From: Roseimaritima multifibrata
Lineage (GTDB): Bacteria; Planctomycetota; Planctomycetia; Pirellulales; Pirellulaceae
DNA: 64,000 nt
Reading direction: 5' to 3'
Assembly: GCF_007741495.1 (NCBI RefSeq)
Contig: NZ_CP036262.1
Coordinates: 992,001 to 1,056,000 of the forward strand
The position numbers were made by a program, and so were the translations under genes. The number at the start of each line of letters is the position of its first letter. The stretch's first letter is position 1. Shown here piece after piece: positions 45,914 to 57,077 of this stretch. The notes under the pieces were generated by a model, which worked only from the letters and a program-made list of their open reading frames with translations, ran no database searches and was not told the DNA's origin.

Positions 45914-46741
45914 ATGTACGAAAGCTACTGGAATCTTAACGAACGACCGTTTGAAAACTGGAGCGATCCGCGTTTTTATTACCCTTCGGAAATCCATCAA
46001 ACGGCACTGTTGAAGGTCCGGTACGCGGTCGAAAATCGGCGTGCGGCTGTGGCGATTTGTGGGGACAGCGGAATCGGTAAATCGTTGATCGTCGATGCGT
46101 TGGCCGCTCAGTTGCCCGATCCTTTTGCACCGGTTGCAAAACTGGCTTTCCCGCAGTTGGCGGGTTCGGAATTGTTGGGTTATGTGACGGACGAACTTAC
46201 CGGAACGACCGGCCCTAATGATGAAACCTCGCGGACTTCGCTGCGTCGCTTGGATGATTTTTTTGCTGACAATGTCGATGCGGGACGGCATGCGGTTTTG
46301 ATCGTTGACGAAGCGCATTTGTTAACCGCTCCAGAACAGCTAGAAACCCTTCGGTTGCTGCTGAATCTGCAACGTGAACAGGCACAGGCCGAAGCGGCTT
46401 GGACCCTGGTCCTTGTTGGGCACGCGACGCTTCTGAGTGTGATCGAACGCAATCGCGCTTTGGACGAACGGATGAGCGTCAAGTGCATGCTTAGCCGTAT
46501 GAATAGCGAACAGACTGCCGCTTACATTCAGCATCGCCTGCAGGCGGCCGGTTGCGAAAACCATCCGATCTTTTCGGCTGAGGCGATCGAAACGCTGTAT
46601 GTCCGAAGCGGCGGAATCCCACGTCGGATCAATCGGCTTGCCGATTTGGCATTGATGGTTGGGTATGCTGAAGAACTGGAGCAAATTGACGCAGCCCACA
46701 TCGATGGCGTTCATCAAGAATTGGTGACGATCGCCGCCTAA
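45914..46741 (+). CDS. ExeA/GspA-type AAA ATPase
   Basis: The 275-residue product begins MYESYWNLNERPFENWSD, very close to the ExeA/GspA N-terminus. Walker A is ICGDSGIGKSLI and Walker B is AVLIVDEAHLL, both intact, and a later RSGGIPRRINRLADLAL marks the sensor 2 arginines. ExeA helps assemble secretins across peptidoglycan; stand-alone homologues often sit beside polysaccharide export genes. It closes a three-gene block starting at 42640. No peptidoglycan-binding domain follows, so it is a shortened form. Confidence 0.9.
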   Translation: MYESYWNLNERPFENWSDPRFYYPSEIHQTALLKVRYAVENRRAAVAICGDSGIGKSLIVDALAAQLPDPFAPVAKLAFPQLAGSELLGYVTDELTGTTGPNDETSRTSLRRLDDFFADNVDAGRHAVLIVDEAHLLTAPEQLETLRLLLNLQREQAQAEAAWTLVLVGHATLLSVIERNRALDERMSVKCMLSRMNSEQTAAYIQHRLQAAGCENHPIFSAEAIETLYVRSGGIPRRINRLADLALMVGYAEELEQIDAAHIDGVHQELVTIAA

Positions 46742-46759
46742 CGCAGCTTGTTCAGCAGC

Positions 46760-46792
46760 CAGCAGGCGGCTAACCCGGTTAGCGGTCTGCTG
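46760..46792 (+). terminator. Probable terminator hairpin after the ExeA-like gene
   Basis: The stem CAGCAGGCGGCTAAC (46760-46774) pairs with GTTAGCGGTCTGCTG (46778-46792) with one mismatch, one G-U pair and a 3-base loop. It begins 19 bp after the stop and is followed by a short CGTTTT. The U-run is weak, so the call is moderate. Confidence 0.55.
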
Positions 46793-46875
46793 CGAACACG
46801 TTTTGCATGATTTCTACCTAGGTACCAGACTTTGGCTTGCGGCCTGTCGCATTAATCGGCAGCGAAGAAAAATTG

Positions 46876-46921
46876 TCCTCTTTCGCTCCGTGACAGGTGC
46901 TTTGAGGAAGCGTTCTTTCGC
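46876..46921 (+). repeat. Dispersed intergenic repeat, copy 1
   Basis: TCCTCTTTCGCTCCGTGACA followed by GGTGCTTTGAGGAAGCGTTC and TTTCGC resembles, in the same order, the reverse complement of the sequence at 53449-53493. It lies between the ExeA-like gene and icd in a 430-bp spacer with no other supported feature. Confidence 0.75.
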
Positions 46922-47119
46922 ATAGCGAAAGGGGGCACTCACCAGCCCGTCATCACGTGTCGGGTTGGGTTTGCAGGCTTCCATCTTATTCGCATCCGCT
47001 GAAATAGTGCCCCTCTTCGGCTCCTCGGCAGCGGGATTCAGGACGCATGCGATCGCGTTGTTCGGTTGAAAATGTCCGAGACGGCGCGGGAAAATCGCGG
47101 CACGATGGTTCCTCTTTGA

Positions 47120-49393
<2,274 letters not shown>

Positions 49394-49617
49394 CCATTCT
49401 GGGCGCTCTTTCGGGACCCATTTTGGGCTCCTGATCGTCTTATTCGTTCGCCTCCGGTTCTTGATTGGGCCCCGAGGCGAGCTTGCGGTCCCTTACCGGA
49501 CGCAGAGGGCTTGCCAGATTGTCGCTTGTTACGGCATAATGCCCCGCTTATTCAATTAAAAATCCGGTCAGTCACGCGGTGGCTGAATCAATATTTACGT
49601 AACGGCAGAGTTTTACG

Positions 49618-49782
49618 ATGGCAAAAAGCAAGAAAAAGGTTGAAACGGTCTTTCTCATTTGTGAAGAAACCGGCGATTACAACTACACCCTACGGCGTAA
49701 GCCTGGTGGTGAAAAACTGCGTTTGAAGAAGTATTGCCCTCGTGTTCGCAAGCACACTTGGCACGTCGAAAAGAAAAAATAA
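49618..49782 (+). CDS. rpmG: Large ribosomal subunit protein bL33
   Basis: I translated this 54-residue frame directly: it starts [19 protein letters not shown] and ends [13 protein letters not shown]. The middle carries [19 protein letters not shown], the bL33 pattern. Of the usual zinc-binding Cys pairs only single Cys residues remain (C15 and C40), so this is a zinc-free form. It ends 30 bp before recJ. No other ribosomal gene is adjacent. Confidence 0.93.
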   Translation: MAKSKKKVETVFLICEETGDYNYTLRRKPGGEKLRLKKYCPRVRKHTWHVEKKK

Positions 49783-49812
49783 CCCGCCTGACTCTCACCG
49801 CAGGATGCGAGC

Positions 49813-51576
49813 ATGCGCAAAGAATGGCGAGTTTTGCCGCTGGACCAGGGCCGCGTCGAACAACTCGCTCGGCTTGCTCGTATTCCCGATGTGGTGGCGC
49901 AGTTGCTTGTCAGCCGCGGTGTCTATGATCTCACCGCGGCAAAGCAGTTCTTGGACGCAAAACTATCGGATCTTCGTGATCCGCTAGATCTTCCGGGTGT
50001 CCCGTTGGCCGTTGAAGTGATCGCCAAGGCGATCCGCAGCAAAGCCCCCATTGTGATCTACGGGGACTATGACGCCGATGGTATGACCTCCGCAGCCATT
50101 CTGTTTCGCGGTCTGAAACTGATGGGATCGGACGTCAGTTACTACGTTCCCAACCGACTGGAAGAGGGCTACGGCTTAAGTTCCGCCGCCCTTGAGAAAC
50201 TGGCCCAGCGAGGCAAGAAGTTGGTCATCTCGGTCGACTGCGGCGTCGGCAGCGTTGACGAAGCCAAACTGTGCAAGACGCTTGGGATGCAGTTGGTCAT
50301 TACCGATCACCATCGCATCGATGGAGAATTGCCCGATGCCGCTGCGATTGTGCATCCGCGTTTGCCTGGCACGTCCTATCCGTTTGGTGAATTGTGCGGT
50401 GCAGGGGTCGCGTTCAAGCTTGCTTGGGCGCTCTGCCAGGAAATCTGTGAATCGAAGCGGGTGACTAACCAGTTGCGGCAGTACCTTTTGGAAGCCCTTG
50501 CTCTGGCGGCGATTGGCACCGTTGCCGATGTCGTTCCCCTTGTCGATGAAAATCGGATCTTGGTAAAGCATGGTCTGAAATCGTTGCGAGCTCATCCGGG
50601 GCCGGGCGTGGCTCAGTTGATGCGGATTACCAAAATCGATCAGCGCAGCGATCTGCAGAGCGAGGATATTGCGTTCTCGATCGCTCCTCGATTAAACGCG
50701 GCAGGACGGCTTGGGCAAGCTCAGTTGGGGGTCGAATTGTTGACCATCCAAGAGGAAACCCGAGCGATCCAGTTAGCCGAGTATCTGGACCAGTTGAACG
50801 CGAACCGAGTCAGTCTGGAACGGAGCGTCTATCTGGCGGCTCAGAAGCAGGCAACCGATGATTACGATCCGGAAGCCGATTCCGCACTTGTGCTTGCGGG
50901 TTCGGGATGGCACCTGGGTGTCATCGGAGTCGTTGCAGGACGACTTGCCGAAAAGTACGGACGCCCCGTGTTGATTCTCTCTCTTGATCCGGTGAATGGA
51001 CGTCCGGCAACGGGATCGGGACGTGCCGGTGGCCCGCACATCGACCTTCACGAAGCCCTTGGGGAATGTGAGCATCGCTTGCAGAAGTTCGGAGGTCACC
51101 GAGCGGCCGCTGGGCTTACGCTTGAGGACGCGCAGGTCGACGATTTTCGATCGGATTTTTGCGAAGCTGTCGCGAAACAGGTCGCAGAGAGTGATCACGT
51201 GGCCGAAGTTAAAATCGATGCCGAAGCGGGCATCGGGCAGCTCTCTTATCAGAGTGTTCGGCAGATCGAACAGTTGGCGCCGTTCGGTCAGGGGAATCCC
51301 CGGCCGGTCTTGTACGCACGCGGGGTTCAGTTGGCCGAGCCTTCCAGACGGATGGGCGGCGGAGACCGACACCTGACGTTACGGGTCACGCAGGACGGCG
51401 TCAGTATCCGCGGCGTCGCTTTCGGACAAGGCGATTGGTGCGAGGAGCTGAATGCCCATGAGGGACCGTTCGACATTGCCTACCGTCCTGTCATTAATGA
51501 ATTTCGAGGCCAACGCAACGTCGAAATTCAGTTAGTCGATTGGCGTCCCACGCATGCTGCCGTCGTCGGAAGCTAA
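49813..51576 (+). CDS. recJ: Single-stranded-DNA exonuclease RecJ
   Basis: The 587-residue product has the DHH phosphoesterase motifs: VIYGDYDADGMTSAAILF (motif I), LVISVDCGVGS (II), VITDHHRIDGELP (III) and, later, the DHHA1 region with GRAGGPHIDLHEAL and GGHRAAAGLTL. RecJ degrades single-stranded DNA 5' to 3' in recombination and mismatch repair. It begins 30 bp after rpmG, so the two may share a transcript. Confidence 0.95.
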   Translation: MRKEWRVLPLDQGRVEQLARLARIPDVVAQLLVSRGVYDLTAAKQFLDAKLSDLRDPLDLPGVPLAVEVIAKAIRSKAPIVIYGDYDADGMTSAAILFRGLKLMGSDVSYYVPNRLEEGYGLSSAALEKLAQRGKKLVISVDCGVGSVDEAKLCKTLGMQLVITDHHRIDGELPDAAAIVHPRLPGTSYPFGELCGAGVAFKLAWALCQEICESKRVTNQLRQYLLEALALAAIGTVADVVPLVDENRILVKHGLKSLRAHPGPGVAQLMRITKIDQRSDLQSEDIAFSIAPRLNAAGRLGQAQLGVELLTIQEETRAIQLAEYLDQLNANRVSLERSVYLAAQKQATDDYDPEADSALVLAGSGWHLGVIGVVAGRLAEKYGRPVLILSLDPVNGRPATGSGRAGGPHIDLHEALGECEHRLQKFGGHRAAAGLTLEDAQVDDFRSDFCEAVAKQVAESDHVAEVKIDAEAGIGQLSYQSVRQIEQLAPFGQGNPRPVLYARGVQLAEPSRRMGGGDRHLTLRVTQDGVSIRGVAFGQGDWCEELNAHEGPFDIAYRPVINEFRGQRNVEIQLVDWRPTHAAVVGS

Positions 51577-51583
51577 CAGAGCC

Positions 51584-51601
51584 ATTCTCAGGTCTGAGAA
51601 T
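51584..51601. repeat. 18-bp palindrome after recJ
   Basis: ATTCTCAG-GT-CTGAGAAT is a perfect stem of 8 bp with a 2-base loop, 7 bp after the recJ stop. It could act as a short stem-loop that ends transcription or binds a protein; no U-run follows. Confidence 0.6.
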
Positions 51602-51629
51602 GTCGCCTTTCGCTCCGTGAAAGAACGCT
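51602..51629 (+). repeat. Dispersed intergenic repeat, copy 2 (short)
   Basis: GTCGCCTTTCGCTCCGTGAA followed by AGAACGC matches the beginning and end of the family seen at 46876 and 53449 but lacks its middle portion (GGTGCTTTAAGGGG). It lies directly after the 18-bp palindrome at 51584-51601, between recJ and rtcB. Confidence 0.65.
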
Positions 51630-51808
51630 CTCTTCAATCTTCTTCATGTCCCGAAAAGCGTGGCGACGGATCGATTTGTCCGCAGGACTTTGGTGAACCT
51701 TGTACCGATAGAATGGCTCTTTTGTTGCCATGTGGACGCTGGATGTTGCGTCCTTTGTTTGGGCCATTTGTCCGAACGGCCTAAACTGTCAGATAGCGGA
51801 GTTCCCTT

Positions 51809-53293
51809 TTGTCGAATCAAATGATCCCTACCGGCGAAGCGACGGCAATCTTGCCTGCTGGTAATCATCATTCCCCCGTGAAGGTTTTTGGGAATGAGAA
51901 GATCCGTGCGACCTTTGACGACCTTTGTTTGCAGCAAGCGATTAATTCACGCTGTGCGCCTGGAGTGACCGAGGTCGTTTTGAATCCGGACGCTCATTGT
52001 GGATATGGTGCTCCGATCGGATGCGTGCTGGCTTCGCCAACGCACATTTACCCGGGGCCTGTTGGCTTTGACATCAAGTGCTCGATGAGCCTTTTGCAGA
52101 CCGACGTTCCGGCCGATGCGATGATAGATAAGACCATTCGCCGCGAATTGATTCATGCGGTTTGCCGGCGGATTCCTACGGGGATGGGGAAAGGGGCTCG
52201 CGATGTGCCGAAGTCACGCCGCGTGGAGGAAAAGACCGGCGTTGCCGCGATGACCGATGGAGCCTCGTCTGATGTCTTGGCGGCGCTTGGCGTTCCGGTT
52301 GCTTGGGCGGACCGCTGTGAAGATGCCTTCCATCGCGGGCACGACGGTTCCGCCGATGCGCTTCGGCAGCGTCTGTACTACTTGCGGCAGGGGAAAACCT
52401 TTTCCCGATTTCGTTCGACGGTTCAGCAGTTGGGCTCTTACGGAGGTGGTAACCATTTCGGCGAATGTGAAGTGGTTGATGTTGTGGATGACAACGAATC
52501 TCGGCAGATTGCCAACGTTTTTGGATTGCGGGATCAGCATGTTGCGTTCCTGTCCCATTGTGGGTCTCGCGGGATCGGGCATCGACTGGCAAGCGGGCAA
52601 TTTAAGCAACTGGAGCACAAGTTTGATCAATGGAAGATTCCCTACCCAGGGAATGATAAGCAACTTGTTTACGCACCCATCGGATCAAGCGAAGCCAACG
52701 ACTATATCGACGACATGTCGCTGGGGGCAAATTTTGCCACCGTCAATCATCTGTTGATTAATGCATTGGTGCTGGAGGCGTTCCAGGAGATCATTCCGGG
52801 AACCACTGGTAACCTGGTCTATTTCATCAGTCACAACATTGCCCGTCAGGAGATCGTCGATAACCGTGAAACATGGGTTCATCGCAAAGGGGCGACACGC
52901 GCATTCCCGGCTGGTCATCATGCCCTTAAGCGAACTCCGTTTGAGCATACCGGTCATCCGATTCTGTTGCCGGGAAATCCGCAAGCGGGCTCGAGTGTGA
53001 TGGTTGGGTTGCCTGGTGCGAAAGAGAGTTGTTACAGCGTGAACCATGGTGCAGGACGAGCCTTGGGGCGACGTCGAGCGATTCGTGAACTGGATCAGAA
53101 GCAGATTGACGCATCGTTTGATTCCGCCGACATCCTTTCGAACTGCCGTCGTTATCCACGCGACGAAGCTCCCGCGGCTTACAAAGATTTTGAAGAGGTG
53201 CTTCGCAGTGTCAAACAAGCGGGGCTTGCGAAAGAGGTCGCTCGGTTGAGAGCACGGTTTGTGATTAAAGACTCTTCGGATGCGGATGACTAA
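51809..53293 (+). CDS. rtcB: RtcB-type RNA ligase
   Basis: The 494-residue product (TTG start at 51809, preceded by GGAG; an ATG at 51821 is the alternative) has RtcB landmarks: VGFDIKCSMSLL (metal Cys), GGGNHFGECEVVDV, FLSHCGSRGIGHRL and NHGAGRALGRRRA, where the His becomes guanylylated. RtcB joins 3'-phosphate and 5'-OH RNA ends using GTP and Mn2+. No archease or RtcA gene is adjacent. It may serve tRNA or rRNA repair. It sits between recJ and a SprT-like gene on the opposite strand. Confidence 0.94.
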   Translation: MSNQMIPTGEATAILPAGNHHSPVKVFGNEKIRATFDDLCLQQAINSRCAPGVTEVVLNPDAHCGYGAPIGCVLASPTHIYPGPVGFDIKCSMSLLQTDVPADAMIDKTIRRELIHAVCRRIPTGMGKGARDVPKSRRVEEKTGVAAMTDGASSDVLAALGVPVAWADRCEDAFHRGHDGSADALRQRLYYLRQGKTFSRFRSTVQQLGSYGGGNHFGECEVVDVVDDNESRQIANVFGLRDQHVAFLSHCGSRGIGHRLASGQFKQLEHKFDQWKIPYPGNDKQLVYAPIGSSEANDYIDDMSLGANFATVNHLLINALVLEAFQEIIPGTTGNLVYFISHNIARQEIVDNRETWVHRKGATRAFPAGHHALKRTPFEHTGHPILLPGNPQAGSSVMVGLPGAKESCYSVNHGAGRALGRRRAIRELDQKQIDASFDSADILSNCRRYPRDEAPAAYKDFEEVLRSVKQAGLAKEVARLRARFVIKDSSDADD

Positions 53294-53448
53294 ACAAGGA
53301 AGCTTTCGCGAGCGTTGCTGCGTGTTTGCAATCGTGGGAATACCGCATGCCCATCGTCTGGCGACGGTGGTTACGGCAGTCACGTAGCATACGCTTGCCA
53401 GAGCTTGGGCAGGCCGACAGCAAGGGGCGAATAAATTTCACATCTCCC

Positions 53449-53493
53449 GCGAAAGAACGCCCCCTTAAAGCACCTTTCAAGGAGCGAAAGGCG
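53449..53493 (-). repeat. Dispersed intergenic repeat, copy 3
   Basis: Read on the minus strand, GTCGCCTTTCGCTCCTTGAA followed by AGGTGCTTTAAGGGGGCGTT and CTTTC aligns end to end with the copy at 46876. It lies between the convergent rtcB and SprT-like genes. Confidence 0.75.
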
Positions 53494-53546
53494 ACGCTCG
53501 TTCGTCGCTTTCAATCGAATCGACAGCCCACGTAGTTGGCAAATTG

Positions 53547-54329
53547 TTATGCGCTCCGTTTTCTAAGGTGTTCAAGCGGGACGTAATATTTGCGGTAGCG
53601 TTTTCCATCGTCAAAAAGGGCTCCGGCTTGGTCGGGGACGAGGACAGTTGCCCGTCTGGTGATCCGGTTCACCACCCCCTGCAGCGGCTGCCCTTCGAAT
53701 TGAAAATTAACTTTTGATCCGACTCCAATTTTAAATTTTCTTGCGGCGCGTTCGCGTTGCGTGATCAGATCGTGTTGATGTTGAGTGTGTCCGAAGGCTC
53801 GATTGGCGATTCTTTGGAACAGTGATTTCGAGCAGGAGCTGTCGTCCCAAACCAGCATTTCAACCAAGTGAACCAGTTCATGCTCAAGGACTCGTTGCAT
53901 CGCTTGCAGGCGGTCGCGGCAGACGATTCCAGTCACTTCAACGGGGCGATCGATATCGCTGAAGGTTTGGAAAAGCAAAGCGGAAGAGAGGATGATTTCG
54001 AATTTTCTTCGATCCCCTCGTTTGTAGTTGTGCGGATAAAGAGTGACTGTTTTTCCAGCGTTTTTCGTCATTCGGGACGACCAGCCAAACTTCAGGCCTT
54101 CATCGGCGGCCAGTTTTAGCAATCGACCTTCGAAGAAAAGTTCGTCATACATTTTGGCCATTTGACGCAGGTCGTCATTGGCAACCCTGGTGAAATTCGG
54201 GCGGTCCATCGCTCTGCTAATGCGCAGGCTGTCGGAATAAATTTGGTGCTGACGAGCGACCGTATCTTTGTTTTTCGCGGGCAGGCTTAGGACCATCTCT
54301 CCTAACTTGCTCCGTTCTTTTTCATTCAT
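53547..54329 (-). CDS. SprT-like zinc metalloprotease-domain protein
   Basis: The 260-residue product contains LEHELVHLVEML (HExxH with H and E, near residue 150), with a third His in FGHTQHQHDL and the SprT-like order of secondary structures before it (MYDELFFEGRLL, then KNAGKTVTLYP). The C-terminal 70 residues, rich in basic residues, form a small beta-rich domain with VVNRITRRATVLV. SprT proteins are linked to DNA-protein crosslink repair. It is the only gene on this strand for 4 kb. Confidence 0.82.
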   Translation of the reverse strand: MNEKERSKLGEMVLSLPAKNKDTVARQHQIYSDSLRISRAMDRPNFTRVANDDLRQMAKMYDELFFEGRLLKLAADEGLKFGWSSRMTKNAGKTVTLYPHNYKRGDRRKFEIILSSALLFQTFSDIDRPVEVTGIVCRDRLQAMQRVLEHELVHLVEMLVWDDSSCSKSLFQRIANRAFGHTQHQHDLITQRERAARKFKIGVGSKVNFQFEGQPLQGVVNRITRRATVLVPDQAGALFDDGKRYRKYYVPLEHLRKRSA

Positions 54330-54525
54330 ACCCGATCTCCTTAATTTCCTGCGGGCTCACCCGATTCTCGTCCAAATATTCAATCTAGGAAGTTTGTTCC
54401 ATTCCTGGAGGGTTGCGTTATCATAGTGGAATCCAAACGCCAAGGTGATCTGGGGAGTTTTTGTACCGCATCTGGAATGGCACCTCCCTGACGCCACCGA
54501 AAGAACTCCCACCCCCCACACAGGC

Positions 54526-55872
54526 ATGGCCCACACTGACGAAAAATCATCCCATCCTTCTCCTCAACGCTCCGCTGCCCCACGGCGTGAGTTCTTGAAA
54601 GGGGCTGCTGCCCTGGGTGGAGCCGCCGCAGCGCTTAGCGTGACAGCTCCCAAACTCCACGCCGCTGGATCGGATGTCATCCGAATCGCATTGATCGGTT
54701 GTGGTGGACGTGGCCGTGGTGCCGCATTGAACGCGATGGCTGCCGACCCGAAAGTACGGTTGGTCGCATTGGCCGATTTGTTTGATCAATCGATTACCGA
54801 TTGCCGCAAGCAATTGACGAAGCAAAAACCTGACCAGGTCGAGCTATCGGACGAAACATGTTTCGTCGGTTTTGATGCGTATAAAAAAGCGATCGAGCTG
54901 GCCGATGTGGTGCTGCTCGCTTCACCGCCTCACTATCGTCCCGACCATTTGGAAGCTGCCGTTGCCGCCGACAAACATATCTTCTGCGAAAAACCGATTG
55001 CGACCGATGCCACGGGCGTTCGTCGCGTGCTTGCGATCTGTGAAGAAGCGGACAAGAAGAATTTAAATATTGTCAGTGGTTTGTGCTGGCGTTACGACCA
55101 AGGTGTCCGGGAAACGATGGGGCAGATCTTTGATGGCAAGATCGGCCGCGTGATCGGTTCCCAAGCGAACTACCTTACCGGGCCCGTCTGGATTCGTCCT
55201 CGCAAAGACGGCGAATCGGAAATGGCATACCAATGCCGTAACTGGTATTACTTCAACTGGCTTAGCGGTGACCATATCACCGAGCAGTTCATCCACAGTT
55301 TGGACAAGGCGCTTTGGCTTCGTCACGACGAGCCGCCTGTAAAGGCTTACGGAATGGGCGGTCGCGGACTACGAAGTGATTTGACCCAAGGGGATATCTT
55401 CGATCACTTTGCGGTTGTCTACGAATGGGCCGATGGTTCCACCACAAACGCTTTCACGCGACAGGTTCGTGGGGCGTACAATCAAGTTGAAGACTTTGTC
55501 TACGGCAGTGATGGAAAAGCCTCCGTCCTCGCCAATAAAATCGAAGGCAAGAATTCTTGGAAGTTCGATGGCAAGGATAAAGTCAACATGTACCAGCAAG
55601 AGCACAACGAGCTGTTCGAAGCGGTCCAGGGCAAGCGTCCTCGAATCAATAACGGGACCTACATGTGCCGCAGCACGTTGCTGGCGATCCTCGGTCGTGA
55701 GGTCTGTTACTCGGGCAAAGAGATCACTTGGGATGAAGCGATTAACAGCCCCCAAGACCTGCGTCCTCAGAAGTACTCTTTCGATGCTGAGGCCCCAGCG
55801 GTTAAAGTACCGAAACCGGGAGTCTACAAATTTCCGATTGCAAAACCGGGTGACAAATCCGGTTCGGTCTAA
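54526..55872 (+). CDS. Tat-exported Gfo/Idh/MocA-family oxidoreductase
   Basis: I start at the ATG at 54526 (448 aa). The N-terminus carries a twin-arginine signal (PRREFLKGAAALGGAAAALS), preceded by a hydrophilic n-region. The mature domain has a GGRGRG dinucleotide loop (IRIALIGCGGRGRGAALNAM) and CEKPIATDATG, the EKP motif, then the C-terminal beta-sheet domain with RQVRGAYNQVEDFVYG. It should bind NAD(P) and act on a sugar or inositol in the periplasm. It is a likely client of the Tat system encoded in this window. A PDZ-protein gene follows 22 bp downstream. Confidence 0.93.
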   Translation: MAHTDEKSSHPSPQRSAAPRREFLKGAAALGGAAAALSVTAPKLHAAGSDVIRIALIGCGGRGRGAALNAMAADPKVRLVALADLFDQSITDCRKQLTKQKPDQVELSDETCFVGFDAYKKAIELADVVLLASPPHYRPDHLEAAVAADKHIFCEKPIATDATGVRRVLAICEEADKKNLNIVSGLCWRYDQGVRETMGQIFDGKIGRVIGSQANYLTGPVWIRPRKDGESEMAYQCRNWYYFNWLSGDHITEQFIHSLDKALWLRHDEPPVKAYGMGGRGLRSDLTQGDIFDHFAVVYEWADGSTTNAFTRQVRGAYNQVEDFVYGSDGKASVLANKIEGKNSWKFDGKDKVNMYQQEHNELFEAVQGKRPRINNGTYMCRSTLLAILGREVCYSGKEITWDEAINSPQDLRPQKYSFDAEAPAVKVPKPGVYKFPIAKPGDKSGSV

Positions 55873-55894
55873 AACCCTTTAGGGCTAAGCACGG

Positions 55895-57076
55895 ATGGCA
55901 AATTACTGGTCTCGACGATTTTCGGCTTTTGTGATCACCGCTGCATCCCTTGGGATCAGCGGATCGGTTGCGGTTGCACAAACCGAACCGACCGATTCGT
56001 CGGCAGTCAACGCTACGTCGACAGTCGATTCAGCACCCGTTGAGGATGCTGAACAGATAACGAAATTCGTCGAGCAACTTGGAAGCAACCAGTATGTGCA
56101 AAGGGAAATTGCCTCTCTTGAATTAGCTAAACGCGGGACGGACGTGATTCCGTTCCTGTTGGACCAAGTCGAAAGTGGGGATCTGGAGCGAACCGAACGA
56201 ACGGTGCAGTTGCTGCAGCGGATCGCGTTGCGGGAAGAACCAACCGACCCACCGCTCGGGTCTCAGGCGTTGCAGTTATTGGCCGAGCAGGGAGGCGGGG
56301 CGATTTCCAGTCGTTCACAAGCGACGTTGCGAGTGGTTGCTGAGAATCGTACCGAACGCGCGCGTGAAGCGCTTCTTCAGGCAGGCATCACGGTAGGCTT
56401 CAGTGACGTTGTCCTAGAAGCGTCGCGAGTCAGCGAAGAAATTGTTTCGATCTCCGATGAGTGGAACGGCGACCCGCACACGCTTGTCTGGCTGAAATGG
56501 ATTCCCAATGTCCATTACGTCTTGCTTGACGGACCGAAGATTGATCAGTCGGTCATCAAGGCGGTCATCGATATCCCGGACTTGCAAAATATCGTGATTT
56601 CGAATGCGGACTTCGATGCCAAGGAACTGTTGCCGTTGGCGGAACTGCCGCGAATCGACCTGTTCGAAATTCGTTACACGCCGCTCGATGATGATGCGAT
56701 CGCTTTATTGGAAAGTTTCGCGATCCGGCAAAAATTGATTCTTAACGGGACCCTTATTACTCCCGAAGCCGTTGCGGAAATGAAAACGAAGCTGCCGAAT
56801 TTGCAGGTCGTTTATAAGCGAGGCGGTTTTTTGGGGGTCAACTGCGACCCGCTGAACCATCGTTGTCTGGTAACGGTTGTTGTGGCCGGTGGGGCGGCCG
56901 AGATCGGTGGCGTGCGGGCTGGCGATATTATCGTGAAGGTCAACGAAAAAGAGATCACAAGGTTCGCGGACCTGCTGGCCGCGATCTCCGTCTTTGCCCC
57001 GGGGGAAGAGGTTAAGATCGAAGTCGATCGGCATGGGCGGAGCGAAACCCTGACCGTGACATTGGGCCGCCTGTAA
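55895..57076 (+). CDS. Exported protein with C-terminal PDZ domain
   Basis: The 393-residue product has a probable signal peptide (about residues 1-29, ending SVAVAQ) and then about 270 residues that are helical and partly LRR-like (IPDLQNIVISNADFDAKELL, ELPRIDLFEIRYTPLDDDAI), and a PDZ domain at about 300-393 with the carboxylate loop FLGVNC and AEIGGVRAGDIIVKVNEKEI. It may tether partners in the periplasm. mutY starts one base after its stop, so both are probably one transcript. Confidence 0.85.
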   Translation: MANYWSRRFSAFVITAASLGISGSVAVAQTEPTDSSAVNATSTVDSAPVEDAEQITKFVEQLGSNQYVQREIASLELAKRGTDVIPFLLDQVESGDLERTERTVQLLQRIALREEPTDPPLGSQALQLLAEQGGGAISSRSQATLRVVAENRTERAREALLQAGITVGFSDVVLEASRVSEEIVSISDEWNGDPHTLVWLKWIPNVHYVLLDGPKIDQSVIKAVIDIPDLQNIVISNADFDAKELLPLAELPRIDLFEIRYTPLDDDAIALLESFAIRQKLILNGTLITPEAVAEMKTKLPNLQVVYKRGGFLGVNCDPLNHRCLVTVVVAGGAAEIGGVRAGDIIVKVNEKEITRFADLLAAISVFAPGEEVKIEVDRHGRSETLTVTLGRL

Positions 57077-57077
57077 G

